Shown piece by piece: positions 1 to 8,594 of a stretch of DNA of 64,000 nucleotides. Origin of the DNA: Winogradskyella ludwigii. GTDB taxonomy: Bacteria; Bacteroidota; Bacteroidia; Flavobacteriales; Flavobacteriaceae. The notes below the pieces were generated by a model, which was not told the DNA's origin, ran no database searches, and was given only the letters and a program-made list of their open reading frames with translations. Numbering within the stretch: the stretch's first letter is position 1; every line of letters begins with the position of its first letter. The stretch is from assembly GCF_013403985.1 (NCBI RefSeq), contig NZ_JABFDF010000003.1:372001-436000 (forward strand). Direction: 5' to 3'. The translations under genes were made by a program, and so were the position numbers.

Positions 1-283
1 ACGTGTTTCCGTTTTTATCGTTGTAAGCTGTAACGCCTATACCAGAACGATTAGACATTCTAAAATCTACATATAGGGATTGGTTATCTGGTGCATCTTT
101 TATGCCAACCCACTGTGTTAATCCGTTAGCTCTAATTTTTAAATTATCTCCAATTCCGGCGTAGGTAGGAGAAATTACAAAGTCGTTATCTGCCAAGTAT
201 TGTGTAAATACTGGAAGATTTAATTCTTGGCCGTAGCTTTGAGCGAAGACCAGAAATAGAATATATAGGGAAATTTTTTTCAT
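1..283 (-). CDS. PorP/SprF family T9SS membrane protein (partial, N-terminal part)
   Basis: The reverse strand from 283 gives a protein starting MKKISLYILFLVFAQSYGQ, a signal peptide. It is followed by a segment with the PorP/SprF hallmarks (LPVFTQYLADNDFVISPTYAG, then a TQWVGIKDAPDNQSL stretch, then a small-residue beta-barrel strand). The gene runs off the left window edge after 94 codons, so the full length is unknown. The family forms outer-membrane barrels of the type IX secretion system. SprF of Flavobacterium johnsoniae is needed for SprB secretion, and sprF lies directly downstream of sprB. The same order is seen here, with a 28-bp gap after the SprB-like gene, so this is probably its dedicated partner. 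Confidence 0.85.
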   Translation of the reverse strand, partial: MKKISLYILFLVFAQSYGQELNLPVFTQYLADNDFVISPTYAGIGDNLKIRANGLTQWVGIKDAPDNQSLYVDFRMSNRSGIGVTAYNDKNGNT

Positions 284-311
284 AATTTTATCTTTCTAGG
301 ATTCTCTGCGT

Positions 312-3300
312 TTATCTATATAATGTAAAGTGTCCAACAAATTCTTTATCGTTCACTGGATCATTAGTTTTTACTACAAACCAATAATCTCCTGTAGGTA
401 AATCTTTGTCATGGTATCTACCATCCCAAGTTTCACCAACGCGATAGGTAGCAATTTTACGACCATAGCGATCAAAAATATCGAAGGTTAGATTTGGGTA
501 ATTTTCTGTACATCCTGGTGCCCAAGTATCAAATTCACCATCGTCATTAGGCGTAAACCAATTAGCAATACAAAGGTCTTGAAACTCTAATTCTATTTGT
601 ATTGTTGCAAAACAACCACTACTGTCCGTTGCCGTTATAGTATATAATCCAGATTCTGTTATAATGAAAGTGTTTTCATTTCCGTTATCCTCATCATTAA
701 TCGTGTACTGATAGTTACCAGCACCACCGGATGCGTTAGCGATATATTCATTTAATCCACCTTCACCTAATGTTAATGTCACAGGGTCGTAGGCTTCTAT
801 ATCAAAGAAGTCTGTTTGCTGAATACAAGAATTAGAGTGTTGCACTTCTATATAGTGGTCCGTGCCTACAGGTACATTATAGAAGATATTACTTTGCTGA
901 AAAGCACCTCCATTTAATGAATAATCAAGTTGAGTTAAATCTTCAATTGAAGCATCTACGGTTACAGTAACCACATTGCCTTGTGTATTATTATCACAAA
1001 TAGTTTCTATGATAAGTTCTGGTAGAATAGTAACTGATTCTGGGAATGTAATATTCCATTCAGTTTCACATCCTTTAGAATCAGTAACAAATACAACATG
1101 ATCACCTCCTCCTAAATTTGTAAAATCAAATTCAGTTTGTGTTGCACCTCCTGTTTCATAGGTCCCATTATAATCATCTAAACTCACGCTATATGGAAGT
1201 GCACCTCCTGAAACAACGATACTAAATTCGCCATCTGTAACTCCAGAACACACTGCTGGAAATAAAGAATCTGCAACAATATTTACGAGAACAGGAATAG
1301 GCTCAATAATATCGAAATTGAACGTTAAATAACAACCCAACTCATCTTGTATAATAATATCATAAGTTCCAGGTTCTAAATTTTCAAAGATGTTAGATTC
1401 AAAGAACTGATTTAATTGTGGTGAGATAGCATATTTAATAATACCAGTACCTCCTGAGGCCGTAATTTCAACTGACCCATTATTTATTCCTGGACAGCTT
1501 ATATTATTAACTATAATTGAAGCATCAAGCGGAGCATCTGGCTCAGTAATACTTACTGTAGCAGACGTTGCATTACAATCTCCACTTTCTACGAGTACAA
1601 CATAATCTCCAGCAAAAAGTTCTGTAAAATAACCAGGACTATTTTCTGTAGCAGTAACAGGGTTGCCTAAATTATCTTGTAACGTGTAAGTGTAATTTCC
1701 TAATCCGCCTATAGCAGTAGCTAAAACAGATCCGTTATTATCACCAGCACAATTAATTGTTGGGTTTGTAGACTCTAAAGTAACTTCTAAAGTTACTAAT
1801 GGATCTACAGTGATTTCATTAGACACATTAGTAATACAATCATTAGCATCCTTAACATAATAAGAATACGTTCCATCAGAAACACTGAATGTTGTAGAGT
1901 TTGTAAAAGTTCCTATAATTGGAGTAAATGAAGGATTATCACTATAAGAATACAACCCTGTGCCTCCAGTTGCACTTAACGTTAACGTCGACTCAGTTAA
2001 ACAAGTTTGAGTTGTTGTTCTTACTAAACTCGCTACAATTGGATCTGGTTCCGTAATTACAATATTTAATGAAGTTGATTCACAATCATAACCATCTGTT
2101 ATTCTAATAAAATAAGTTCCAGGTCCTAGATTTTCAAATACATTAGAAGTTTGTGGTCCAGAAACACTAGGCGTTGGTAACACTGTATTTAGTGTATATG
2201 TGTAATTTGTACCTTGACCACCTGTAACATTTGTTATTGTAATACTTGCATCCTGATCTCCAAAACAAGATAATACAGTGGCACTTGGAGTAAATGTAGC
2301 AGATATTGGTGTAGGTGTTGCTAGTGTTATGGTTTCTGAAACAATACAACCTCCAGCATCTCTAACATTTATAGTGTAAGATCCGGCAGACAATGCAGTG
2401 AAAGATCCATTTGAAGAATAAACAACAGTAGCATCTCCAGTTAATTCATATTCGTAATCTCCCCAACCACCAGTTGCAACTGCTGTAATGGTACCTTCAT
2501 TATTATTACAAGTTACATTTGAAGTTTCCGAAACGTTAAGCGCCAATGCATCTAAAGGAGATACCATAGTAACACTTGCTGTTGCAGTACAAAAAGGAAC
2601 ATCAGTTTCCGTGATTACTACAGAAAATGTTCCAGCTGACAATCCTGTTACAGTTATAGGGTTAGTAGATGTGTTGGCATTAATAGCTCCTATTATTGAA
2701 GTTCCTAAACTATCAAACACTTCATAAGTATAAGATCCCGTATAATTGGCAATATTAATTTCGAATGATCCAGAATTATCACCGAAACATGTCATTTCAG
2801 ATGGAGTCAATGTTATTAATGGTGTTACAGCTTCTTGTAAAACAATAGTTACATCTTCAGAACACAATGTTACAGTATCTGTAACAGTAACCGTATACGT
2901 TCCAGATGGAACTCCAGAAAATATATTTCCAGTTAAACTAATTGAAGCGGTATTTGGTGCAATGGTATAAGCATAAGAACCAGATCCTCCAGAAGCTGTG
3001 ATTGTAATTTCACCGTCATCATCGTTACAAGTTGGTAACACTGTAACTTCTGGTGTTACTACAATTGGTGCAACGATATCTAATGAAACCGTATTTCCAC
3101 AACCATTAAAATCTTGAATAGCTATAGTATGAGTTCCAGAATATAAATTTGAAAGTGTAAAAGGAAACGTTTGTGTTTGAAATGCTCCACCATTAATACT
3201 TACCGTATAAGGTGGCGTTCCAGCAGTATCTAAATTAACAACTATTTCATATGCACCTTCTGCAACCGTACATTGATTTGTTGTAATTGCTGAAATAACA

Positions 3301-6300
3301 GGAGTGGCATCCATAGTAACAACTTGAACAGGACTTGTTACCACACAATTATAAGCATCCGTTACATGAACGTAATAACTACCAGCATCTACATTAAACG
3401 TACTTGAAGAATCCCAAGACGAATCCGTTATAAGTGGAGCAGTAGCTGAAGTCGTAATTTGATATTCATAAGGAGGTGTTCCGTTTGAAGCAATTGCACT
3501 AATAACACCTGAGTTGGCATTACAATTCGCATTCTGATCAATTGAAACAGCCAACTCTAAAAGAAAAGCAGATTCAGTAATATTAAAAGGAATGGTTACA
3601 ACACCACAGCCTGCATTTGCACCAGACGTTTCAATAATAGACACAAAATAATTACCAAAAGGTAAAGGTCCTAAATCTGTAACGTTTAATGAGCCGTTTG
3701 CTGGCACTAATCCAGATCCTATTATAGATGTTGAAGTTAAACTTAATGAATCAAAAATTTCATAGGTTACATTAACAGCACTTGAGTAAACACTATTTAC
3801 AGTAAAGGAAACAGTTCCATCGTCACTTCCTGTACAAGTGATATTATTAGCACTAACAGCTGTTGCTGATAAAGTTGAATTTGTTGGAATAGGAACTGTT
3901 GAAGGTTCATAATAACTACAATTTGTAGATTGATCATAAACAATAAACGTATAAAGTACTCCTGGTGTTAAACCTGTAAATGTTGCTAATTGACCGCCTG
4001 GTACATCTTCAGGTATCCAAGTTCCTGTAGGATAAACCGTTGATGTTCCTTCATAAATACTAAAGAAAAAAGGACCAGCACTTGCTAATGAAGAGCCTAT
4101 GCTAACTTCTACAGTTCCACCTGTAGAACAATCTACAGCTGCAATAACATCAATGTCTAAATCTGTAGGAGGTGAAGCAACTAATACATCTTGAATCAAA
4201 ATTGAACATCCATTAGCATCTACAACATTAATTTGATACAGTCCAAAATCAACGACATCAAAACTAACAGACGTAGATCCAGCATTATTAAGTTCAGAGT
4301 TTGAATATCCATTAGTTCCTGTTACAAAATAATTATAAGGAGGTGTTCCGCCAGCAACCGAGTTTACAATAACCGATCCTTGTGAAACTCCTAAAGTACC
4401 ACATGTAATATCAACAGCTGTATGATCTACAACAATAGGATCTGGTTCATCTATTGTTACTGTTTCAGTTGCTGTACAAAGCTTAGAATCTGTAATAGTT
4501 ACTGTATATGTTCCTGCAGGTAAACTAGACGTTTGTGTTCCAAAATCCGTTCCTGCAGTATCATTGTTTACGTTAATTACAAAAGGAGGTGTTCCTACTG
4601 TTGTATCTATAGTAACATCAATAGATCCATTAGTATCTCCATTACATAAAATAGGTTGCGTTTGTGTTACTAAGCTCAACGCTGGTAATGATAATGGATT
4701 AACTGTAATCAGTGATGATTGTGCAGAACAACCATTTGCATCTGTAATTTCAAACTGATACGTTCCTGCACTTGACGTGTTATAAGTAAAAGGTGTTCCT
4801 GTAGATCCTAAAGCTGTGTAAGTAGCTCCGTCAATTGATACAGCATACGTGTAAGGTGCAGGCCCCGAAATAGTTCCTGTTATTATGGCATCTGGTGAAG
4901 TTGTACAATTTAAATCTTCTGTTAAAACAATATTTAAAGTTGGAGTAGGGATTGGGTCAATTGTATAAGATTCACTGTAAGTACAATCGTTTTCATCTTT
5001 TACTTGAAATGTGTATGTTCCAGGTTCTAATCCTGAAAAAGATGTTGATGTTTGATATGTTGTCGCTGCTGAAGCAGGAGCCGTAATTTGATACTCTAAT
5101 ATTCCTGATCCTCCTGTAGTTCCTGTGATTGAAATTGTAGAAGTATTCGTTGGACATGTTACTGGCGAATTACCAAAAGTTAAATCTGTTGGTGGATTTA
5201 ACTGTTCAATTGTAATTTGATTCATTGCAGAAGAACATCCACTAGCATCTCTAACTAAAACAGTATATAATCCTGCAGATAAATTAGTGAAACTATTACT
5301 ATTCTGAAAAGTAACACCATCTATACTGTACATGTATGGTGCATCTCCTCCTGAAACTCCTGTTACCGTAATTGTTCCTTCAGAGTCACATGTTAGAGGC
5401 GTTGTTAAATCTGCCGTTCCAACAATCGCTGTAGCCGAATTAATAGTTACAGTTTGCGGACTTGTTTCACAAACATCAGAACCAGACGTATATTGAAGAA
5501 TAACGTTGTAATTACCAACGGTTAATCCTGTAAACACATTTGAATTAGAGAATGTAGTTCCGCCATCAATACTATAGGTAATGCTATTTCCATTAGCATT
5601 TGTTACATTTATGGTTAATGCTCCTGCATTATTAGAATCTGCACAAGCAATATCTGTAACAGCAACATTAAATTCTGGTTGAGGTATAGCACCAACAGTT
5701 ATACTTGTATCTGCACTACAATTATTAGAATCAATAACAGTGATATCATAAGTTCCAGCAGTTGTTACTACATATTCTGGAATCGTTTGAAAGTCTGTTG
5801 TACTATTAATGTAATAGTAATATGGAGGTGTTCCACCTACAGGGTAAATTGTAATTTCACCATCAGAACATGTTAAAGGGCTTGTTATTGCTGCTGTAAC
5901 AGTAAGAATGGGTGGTTCTGTAATTGTAATATTCTCAGTGTATGTACAACCGTTTTCAGATGTAATAGTTGCCGTATAAGTTCCTGGATTTAAATTTTGA
6001 AACGTATGTGTATTATCAACTGTTGGTCCAACACTATTAACTAAAGTAGCACCTTGAGAAAGTGAAAATGAATATTGTGGATCTGCATCATTTGCAGCCA
6101 AATAAATAGTGCCTTTGTCTCCATGACAAAAAGGTTGTGTTATAATTGAAGACCCTGTAAATTCTCTATCTCTAATTTGAATGTCTGGCACAGTAAATAC
6201 ACATGGATTTGAAACCACTCCATCTTGTCTTACATAAATGGTATAAAAACCTGCAGTATCGACAGAAAATATTGGACTAGATTGAAAATTAACATTATCA

Positions 6301-8525
6301 ATACTGTATTCATAACCAGAAGGCACGCCGTTTACTGTTATACTTCCATCAGAAGTACAAATAATATCAGTAGCAGTAACAGTAGGACTCAATAAGTTTT
6401 GATAAACATTGAAATAAAATTGAACAAAACATCCACCAGGATAATTAATAGTAATACGATACTGTCCTGAGGTATTCGCTAAAAAACTAGATCCATTTTG
6501 TACTTCATTCCAAGTACAAGATCCGTTTTCATTTGCACAATCAGAATCTGTAACAGCAGAACAACTAGACTCATCTAATTGTTCCCAAATTACTGAAGTG
6601 GAATCAGATATATTTGTTTCAATTAATCTTGAATCGTTAGCACCACATAAGAATATATTAGGTAATAATTTTCCATCATTAGGACAAGTAACTACTTCAT
6701 CTGCATAAGCAAGTACTGGATTTGTAGTGTTAGAACCAAAAAGTTCAACATCAAATTCTTGAATAATAGATTGACATGGTGCAACTGCTGTATTAAAAGA
6801 GTAGTAGGTACCAGTTCCTGTAACTGTTATTGTTTGTGTAGTTCCTATTACTGGACTTCCTGTTGAGCTAGTAGACCAAGCATAAGAATCATAACCGTTT
6901 GCAGCGGTAAGATCTACACTATCGCCACAAAGAACAATCTCTTCTGAGAATGTACAGTTTAAATCGGCTAAAAAGTTGGTCGCTTCTGGAGATATTAGAC
7001 ATCCTGTATTACTACTTAAACTTGGGTCATCTGTAATTCCGAAATTAGGATTGTAAAAACCATTATAAGATGCATAGGCTTGATTACTAATAATATTAGA
7101 ACATGCATCTACTAAAAGGCTACATGATTCTACAACTTCTACTTCAATTCTAATTTCATAAACTGGGTCATTTTCTTCAACTAAAGAATCGTCTATAGCA
7201 AAAATAATTTCTCTTGTTGCTTCAGTATAACTAACCACAGTAACACCTGCAGGTAATACTAAATCCGTTGGATAGTTAAATATAATGTTAATAGGAAGTA
7301 TATCTCTAACTCTAAAATTAGTAGCATTATCGTTTCCTGTATTTTGAAAACCAATCACATAATTTAAGGAAGACCCTAAACCTACCGATTGATCTCCAAT
7401 ATTATTTCCAGAATCATCTTCAACAATTTTAGTAAGTACAATATTAGGTTCTATAATTTCTACTGCAAATGCAAAGAAATATGGAAAATAAGTATCACCA
7501 CTTGTTTGTAGACTAATGTTACCTGAAGTGGCATCGTTGGCAATAACTGAATTTCCTGGATTTGGTATGGCAATAACACCTGTGTCAAACCCTAAGGTAT
7601 TTGTACTATTTGGAACTCTATCATTTACTGGAGTTGCATCTAATTGTGTTACTGAACTATTAAAGAAATTTGCTACTGGACGATCTGCAGTAGATAAACT
7701 TACTCCGTTTAATCTTAAGCGATCACCCAAAATTGGACTATCACCTTCTAAAGTAGCAAAGGCAAAGTTTGCTCTTACTGGAGCAGGAGCAGGAACCGTT
7801 CTAAATCCATCGACAGGAATATCTAATGTAGGATTGCCACCTGCAATACTAATAGCACTAAAACCATCAAAACTAGTAATTGATTTCCCTGGTAAAGTAG
7901 GATCTTCATACACAATAAACAAAGACCAACCAGCAGATTGACCTGTACCATTATAAGGACTGTAAGACGCAGTACGACCTTCAGCTGAAGAGACATTGGC
8001 AATAGTATAGGTTCCTAAATCTACACCAGAACCATAACTTGTAACAATAGACGTAACATCTGCAAAACAAGCATAAGAAAAACTATCTCCACCATCTACA
8101 GTATTTGTACCAGCCTCATAAATAACTGAACCTTGAATATCATTGTAGCCACCAATTGGGCCTTTAAATTTTACATCTGTTATTGGTTCACTTCCTGGAT
8201 TTACAGCGCCCCAATATAATCCAGCATATATTATTTTATAACAATTAGGATTTTCGATATCTAGATCTGCGCTCGAAGAACTAAAGGTTGAGCCGTCACT
8301 ATCAATATCAATGTAGGTCATGTCTACTTGATGATTGTAAACCGAGTTGTTGTTAAACGCATCATTATTTGGCCCAAGAATATTATTCCCAATAAGAACA
8401 ATATCACCTTTTAAGTCTTCATTAAATCTTGGAACAAAAGGTTCATAGTTTTGTGCAAATCCTTTTAATCCAAAGATGATAAATAGGATAATTACGACTA
8501 GTCTAGAAAAAGTAGGTTTTTTCAT
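312..8525 (-). CDS. Giant SprB-like gliding adhesin with T9SS type B sorting domain
   Basis: This encodes 2737 residues. The signal peptide is MKKPTFSRLVVIILFIIFGLKGFAQ. An N-terminal globular part (about 40-355) is followed by a DUF11-like domain (about 360-470, NIVLTKIVEDDSGN). From about 715 to 2510 there are roughly twenty SprB-type repeats of 75-100 residues, each with a Cys followed by an acidic/Gly turn (CFGDNSGSFEI, CNDDDGEITI, CAGDNNGSVLA), a Gly-Gly step and a TxY strand, then a GTYTxxVxDxxGC hairpin. The last 85 residues are a type B gliding-motility C-terminal domain (NWFTPNDDGEFDTW, IFDRYGRKI, LPTGDYWF). Members of the family are exported by T9SS and carried along the cell surface as adhesins. 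Upstream lies a SprF-type gene and downstream another. Small antisense ORFs inside it are shadows of the biased repeat composition. Confidence 0.93.
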   Translation of the reverse strand: MKKPTFSRLVVIILFIIFGLKGFAQNYEPFVPRFNEDLKGDIVLIGNNILGPNNDAFNNNSVYNHQVDMTYIDIDSDGSTFSSSSADLDIENPNCYKIIYAGLYWGAVNPGSEPITDVKFKGPIGGYNDIQGSVIYEAGTNTVDGGDSFSYACFADVTSIVTSYGSGVDLGTYTIANVSSAEGRTASYSPYNGTGQSAGWSLFIVYEDPTLPGKSITSFDGFSAISIAGGNPTLDIPVDGFRTVPAPAPVRANFAFATLEGDSPILGDRLRLNGVSLSTADRPVANFFNSSVTQLDATPVNDRVPNSTNTLGFDTGVIAIPNPGNSVIANDATSGNISLQTSGDTYFPYFFAFAVEIIEPNIVLTKIVEDDSGNNIGDQSVGLGSSLNYVIGFQNTGNDNATNFRVRDILPINIIFNYPTDLVLPAGVTVVSYTEATREIIFAIDDSLVEENDPVYEIRIEVEVVESCSLLVDACSNIISNQAYASYNGFYNPNFGITDDPSLSSNTGCLISPEATNFLADLNCTFSEEIVLCGDSVDLTAANGYDSYAWSTSSTGSPVIGTTQTITVTGTGTYYSFNTAVAPCQSIIQEFDVELFGSNTTNPVLAYADEVVTCPNDGKLLPNIFLCGANDSRLIETNISDSTSVIWEQLDESSCSAVTDSDCANENGSCTWNEVQNGSSFLANTSGQYRITINYPGGCFVQFYFNVYQNLLSPTVTATDIICTSDGSITVNGVPSGYEYSIDNVNFQSSPIFSVDTAGFYTIYVRQDGVVSNPCVFTVPDIQIRDREFTGSSIITQPFCHGDKGTIYLAANDADPQYSFSLSQGATLVNSVGPTVDNTHTFQNLNPGTYTATITSENGCTYTENITITEPPILTVTAAITSPLTCSDGEITIYPVGGTPPYYYYINSTTDFQTIPEYVVTTAGTYDITVIDSNNCSADTSITVGAIPQPEFNVAVTDIACADSNNAGALTINVTNANGNSITYSIDGGTTFSNSNVFTGLTVGNYNVILQYTSGSDVCETSPQTVTINSATAIVGTADLTTPLTCDSEGTITVTGVSGGDAPYMYSIDGVTFQNSNSFTNLSAGLYTVLVRDASGCSSAMNQITIEQLNPPTDLTFGNSPVTCPTNTSTISITGTTGGSGILEYQITAPASAATTYQTSTSFSGLEPGTYTFQVKDENDCTYSESYTIDPIPTPTLNIVLTEDLNCTTSPDAIITGTISGPAPYTYAVSIDGATYTALGSTGTPFTYNTSSAGTYQFEITDANGCSAQSSLITVNPLSLPALSLVTQTQPILCNGDTNGSIDVTIDTTVGTPPFVINVNNDTAGTDFGTQTSSLPAGTYTVTITDSKLCTATETVTIDEPDPIVVDHTAVDITCGTLGVSQGSVIVNSVAGGTPPYNYFVTGTNGYSNSELNNAGSTSVSFDVVDFGLYQINVVDANGCSILIQDVLVASPPTDLDIDVIAAVDCSTGGTVEVSIGSSLASAGPFFFSIYEGTSTVYPTGTWIPEDVPGGQLATFTGLTPGVLYTFIVYDQSTNCSYYEPSTVPIPTNSTLSATAVSANNITCTGSDDGTVSFTVNSVYSSAVNVTYEIFDSLSLTSTSIIGSGLVPANGSLNVTDLGPLPFGNYFVSIIETSGANAGCGVVTIPFNITESAFLLELAVSIDQNANCNANSGVISAIASNGTPPYEYQITTSATAPLITDSSWDSSSTFNVDAGSYYVHVTDAYNCVVTSPVQVVTMDATPVISAITTNQCTVAEGAYEIVVNLDTAGTPPYTVSINGGAFQTQTFPFTLSNLYSGTHTIAIQDFNGCGNTVSLDIVAPIVVTPEVTVLPTCNDDDGEITITASGGSGSYAYTIAPNTASISLTGNIFSGVPSGTYTVTVTDTVTLCSEDVTIVLQEAVTPLITLTPSEMTCFGDNSGSFEINIANYTGSYTYEVFDSLGTSIIGAINANTSTNPITVTGLSAGTFSVVITETDVPFCTATASVTMVSPLDALALNVSETSNVTCNNNEGTITAVATGGWGDYEYELTGDATVVYSSNGSFTALSAGSYTINVRDAGGCIVSETITLATPTPISATFTPSATVLSCFGDQDASITITNVTGGQGTNYTYTLNTVLPTPSVSGPQTSNVFENLGPGTYFIRITDGYDCESTSLNIVITEPDPIVASLVRTTTQTCLTESTLTLSATGGTGLYSYSDNPSFTPIIGTFTNSTTFSVSDGTYSYYVKDANDCITNVSNEITVDPLVTLEVTLESTNPTINCAGDNNGSVLATAIGGLGNYTYTLQDNLGNPVTATENSPGYFTELFAGDYVVLVESGDCNATSATVSITEPDAPLDASIIVNNISCPGINNGSVEITASGGTGIIKYAISPQLNQFFESNIFENLEPGTYDIIIQDELGCYLTFNFDIIEPIPVLVNIVADSLFPAVCSGVTDGEFSIVVSGGALPYSVSLDDYNGTYETGGATQTEFDFTNLGGGDHVVFVTDSKGCETEWNITFPESVTILPELIIETICDNNTQGNVVTVTVDASIEDLTQLDYSLNGGAFQQSNIFYNVPVGTDHYIEVQHSNSCIQQTDFFDIEAYDPVTLTLGEGGLNEYIANASGGAGNYQYTINDEDNGNENTFIITESGLYTITATDSSGCFATIQIELEFQDLCIANWFTPNDDGEFDTWAPGCTENYPNLTFDIFDRYGRKIATYRVGETWDGRYHDKDLPTGDYWFVVKTNDPVNDKEFVGHFTLYR

Positions 8526-8594
8526 GATATTTTATTTTATTTCTTTAGGTTCTTTTCGGGGCAGAAAAGCAACTAAAAATCAGCTTAATTCTTA

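Noticed and set aside
7516..7941. 141-codon open frame antisense to the SprB-like gene
   Set aside because: It is a mirror of the repeat-rich adhesin gene; its composition follows the opposite strand and no domain is visible.
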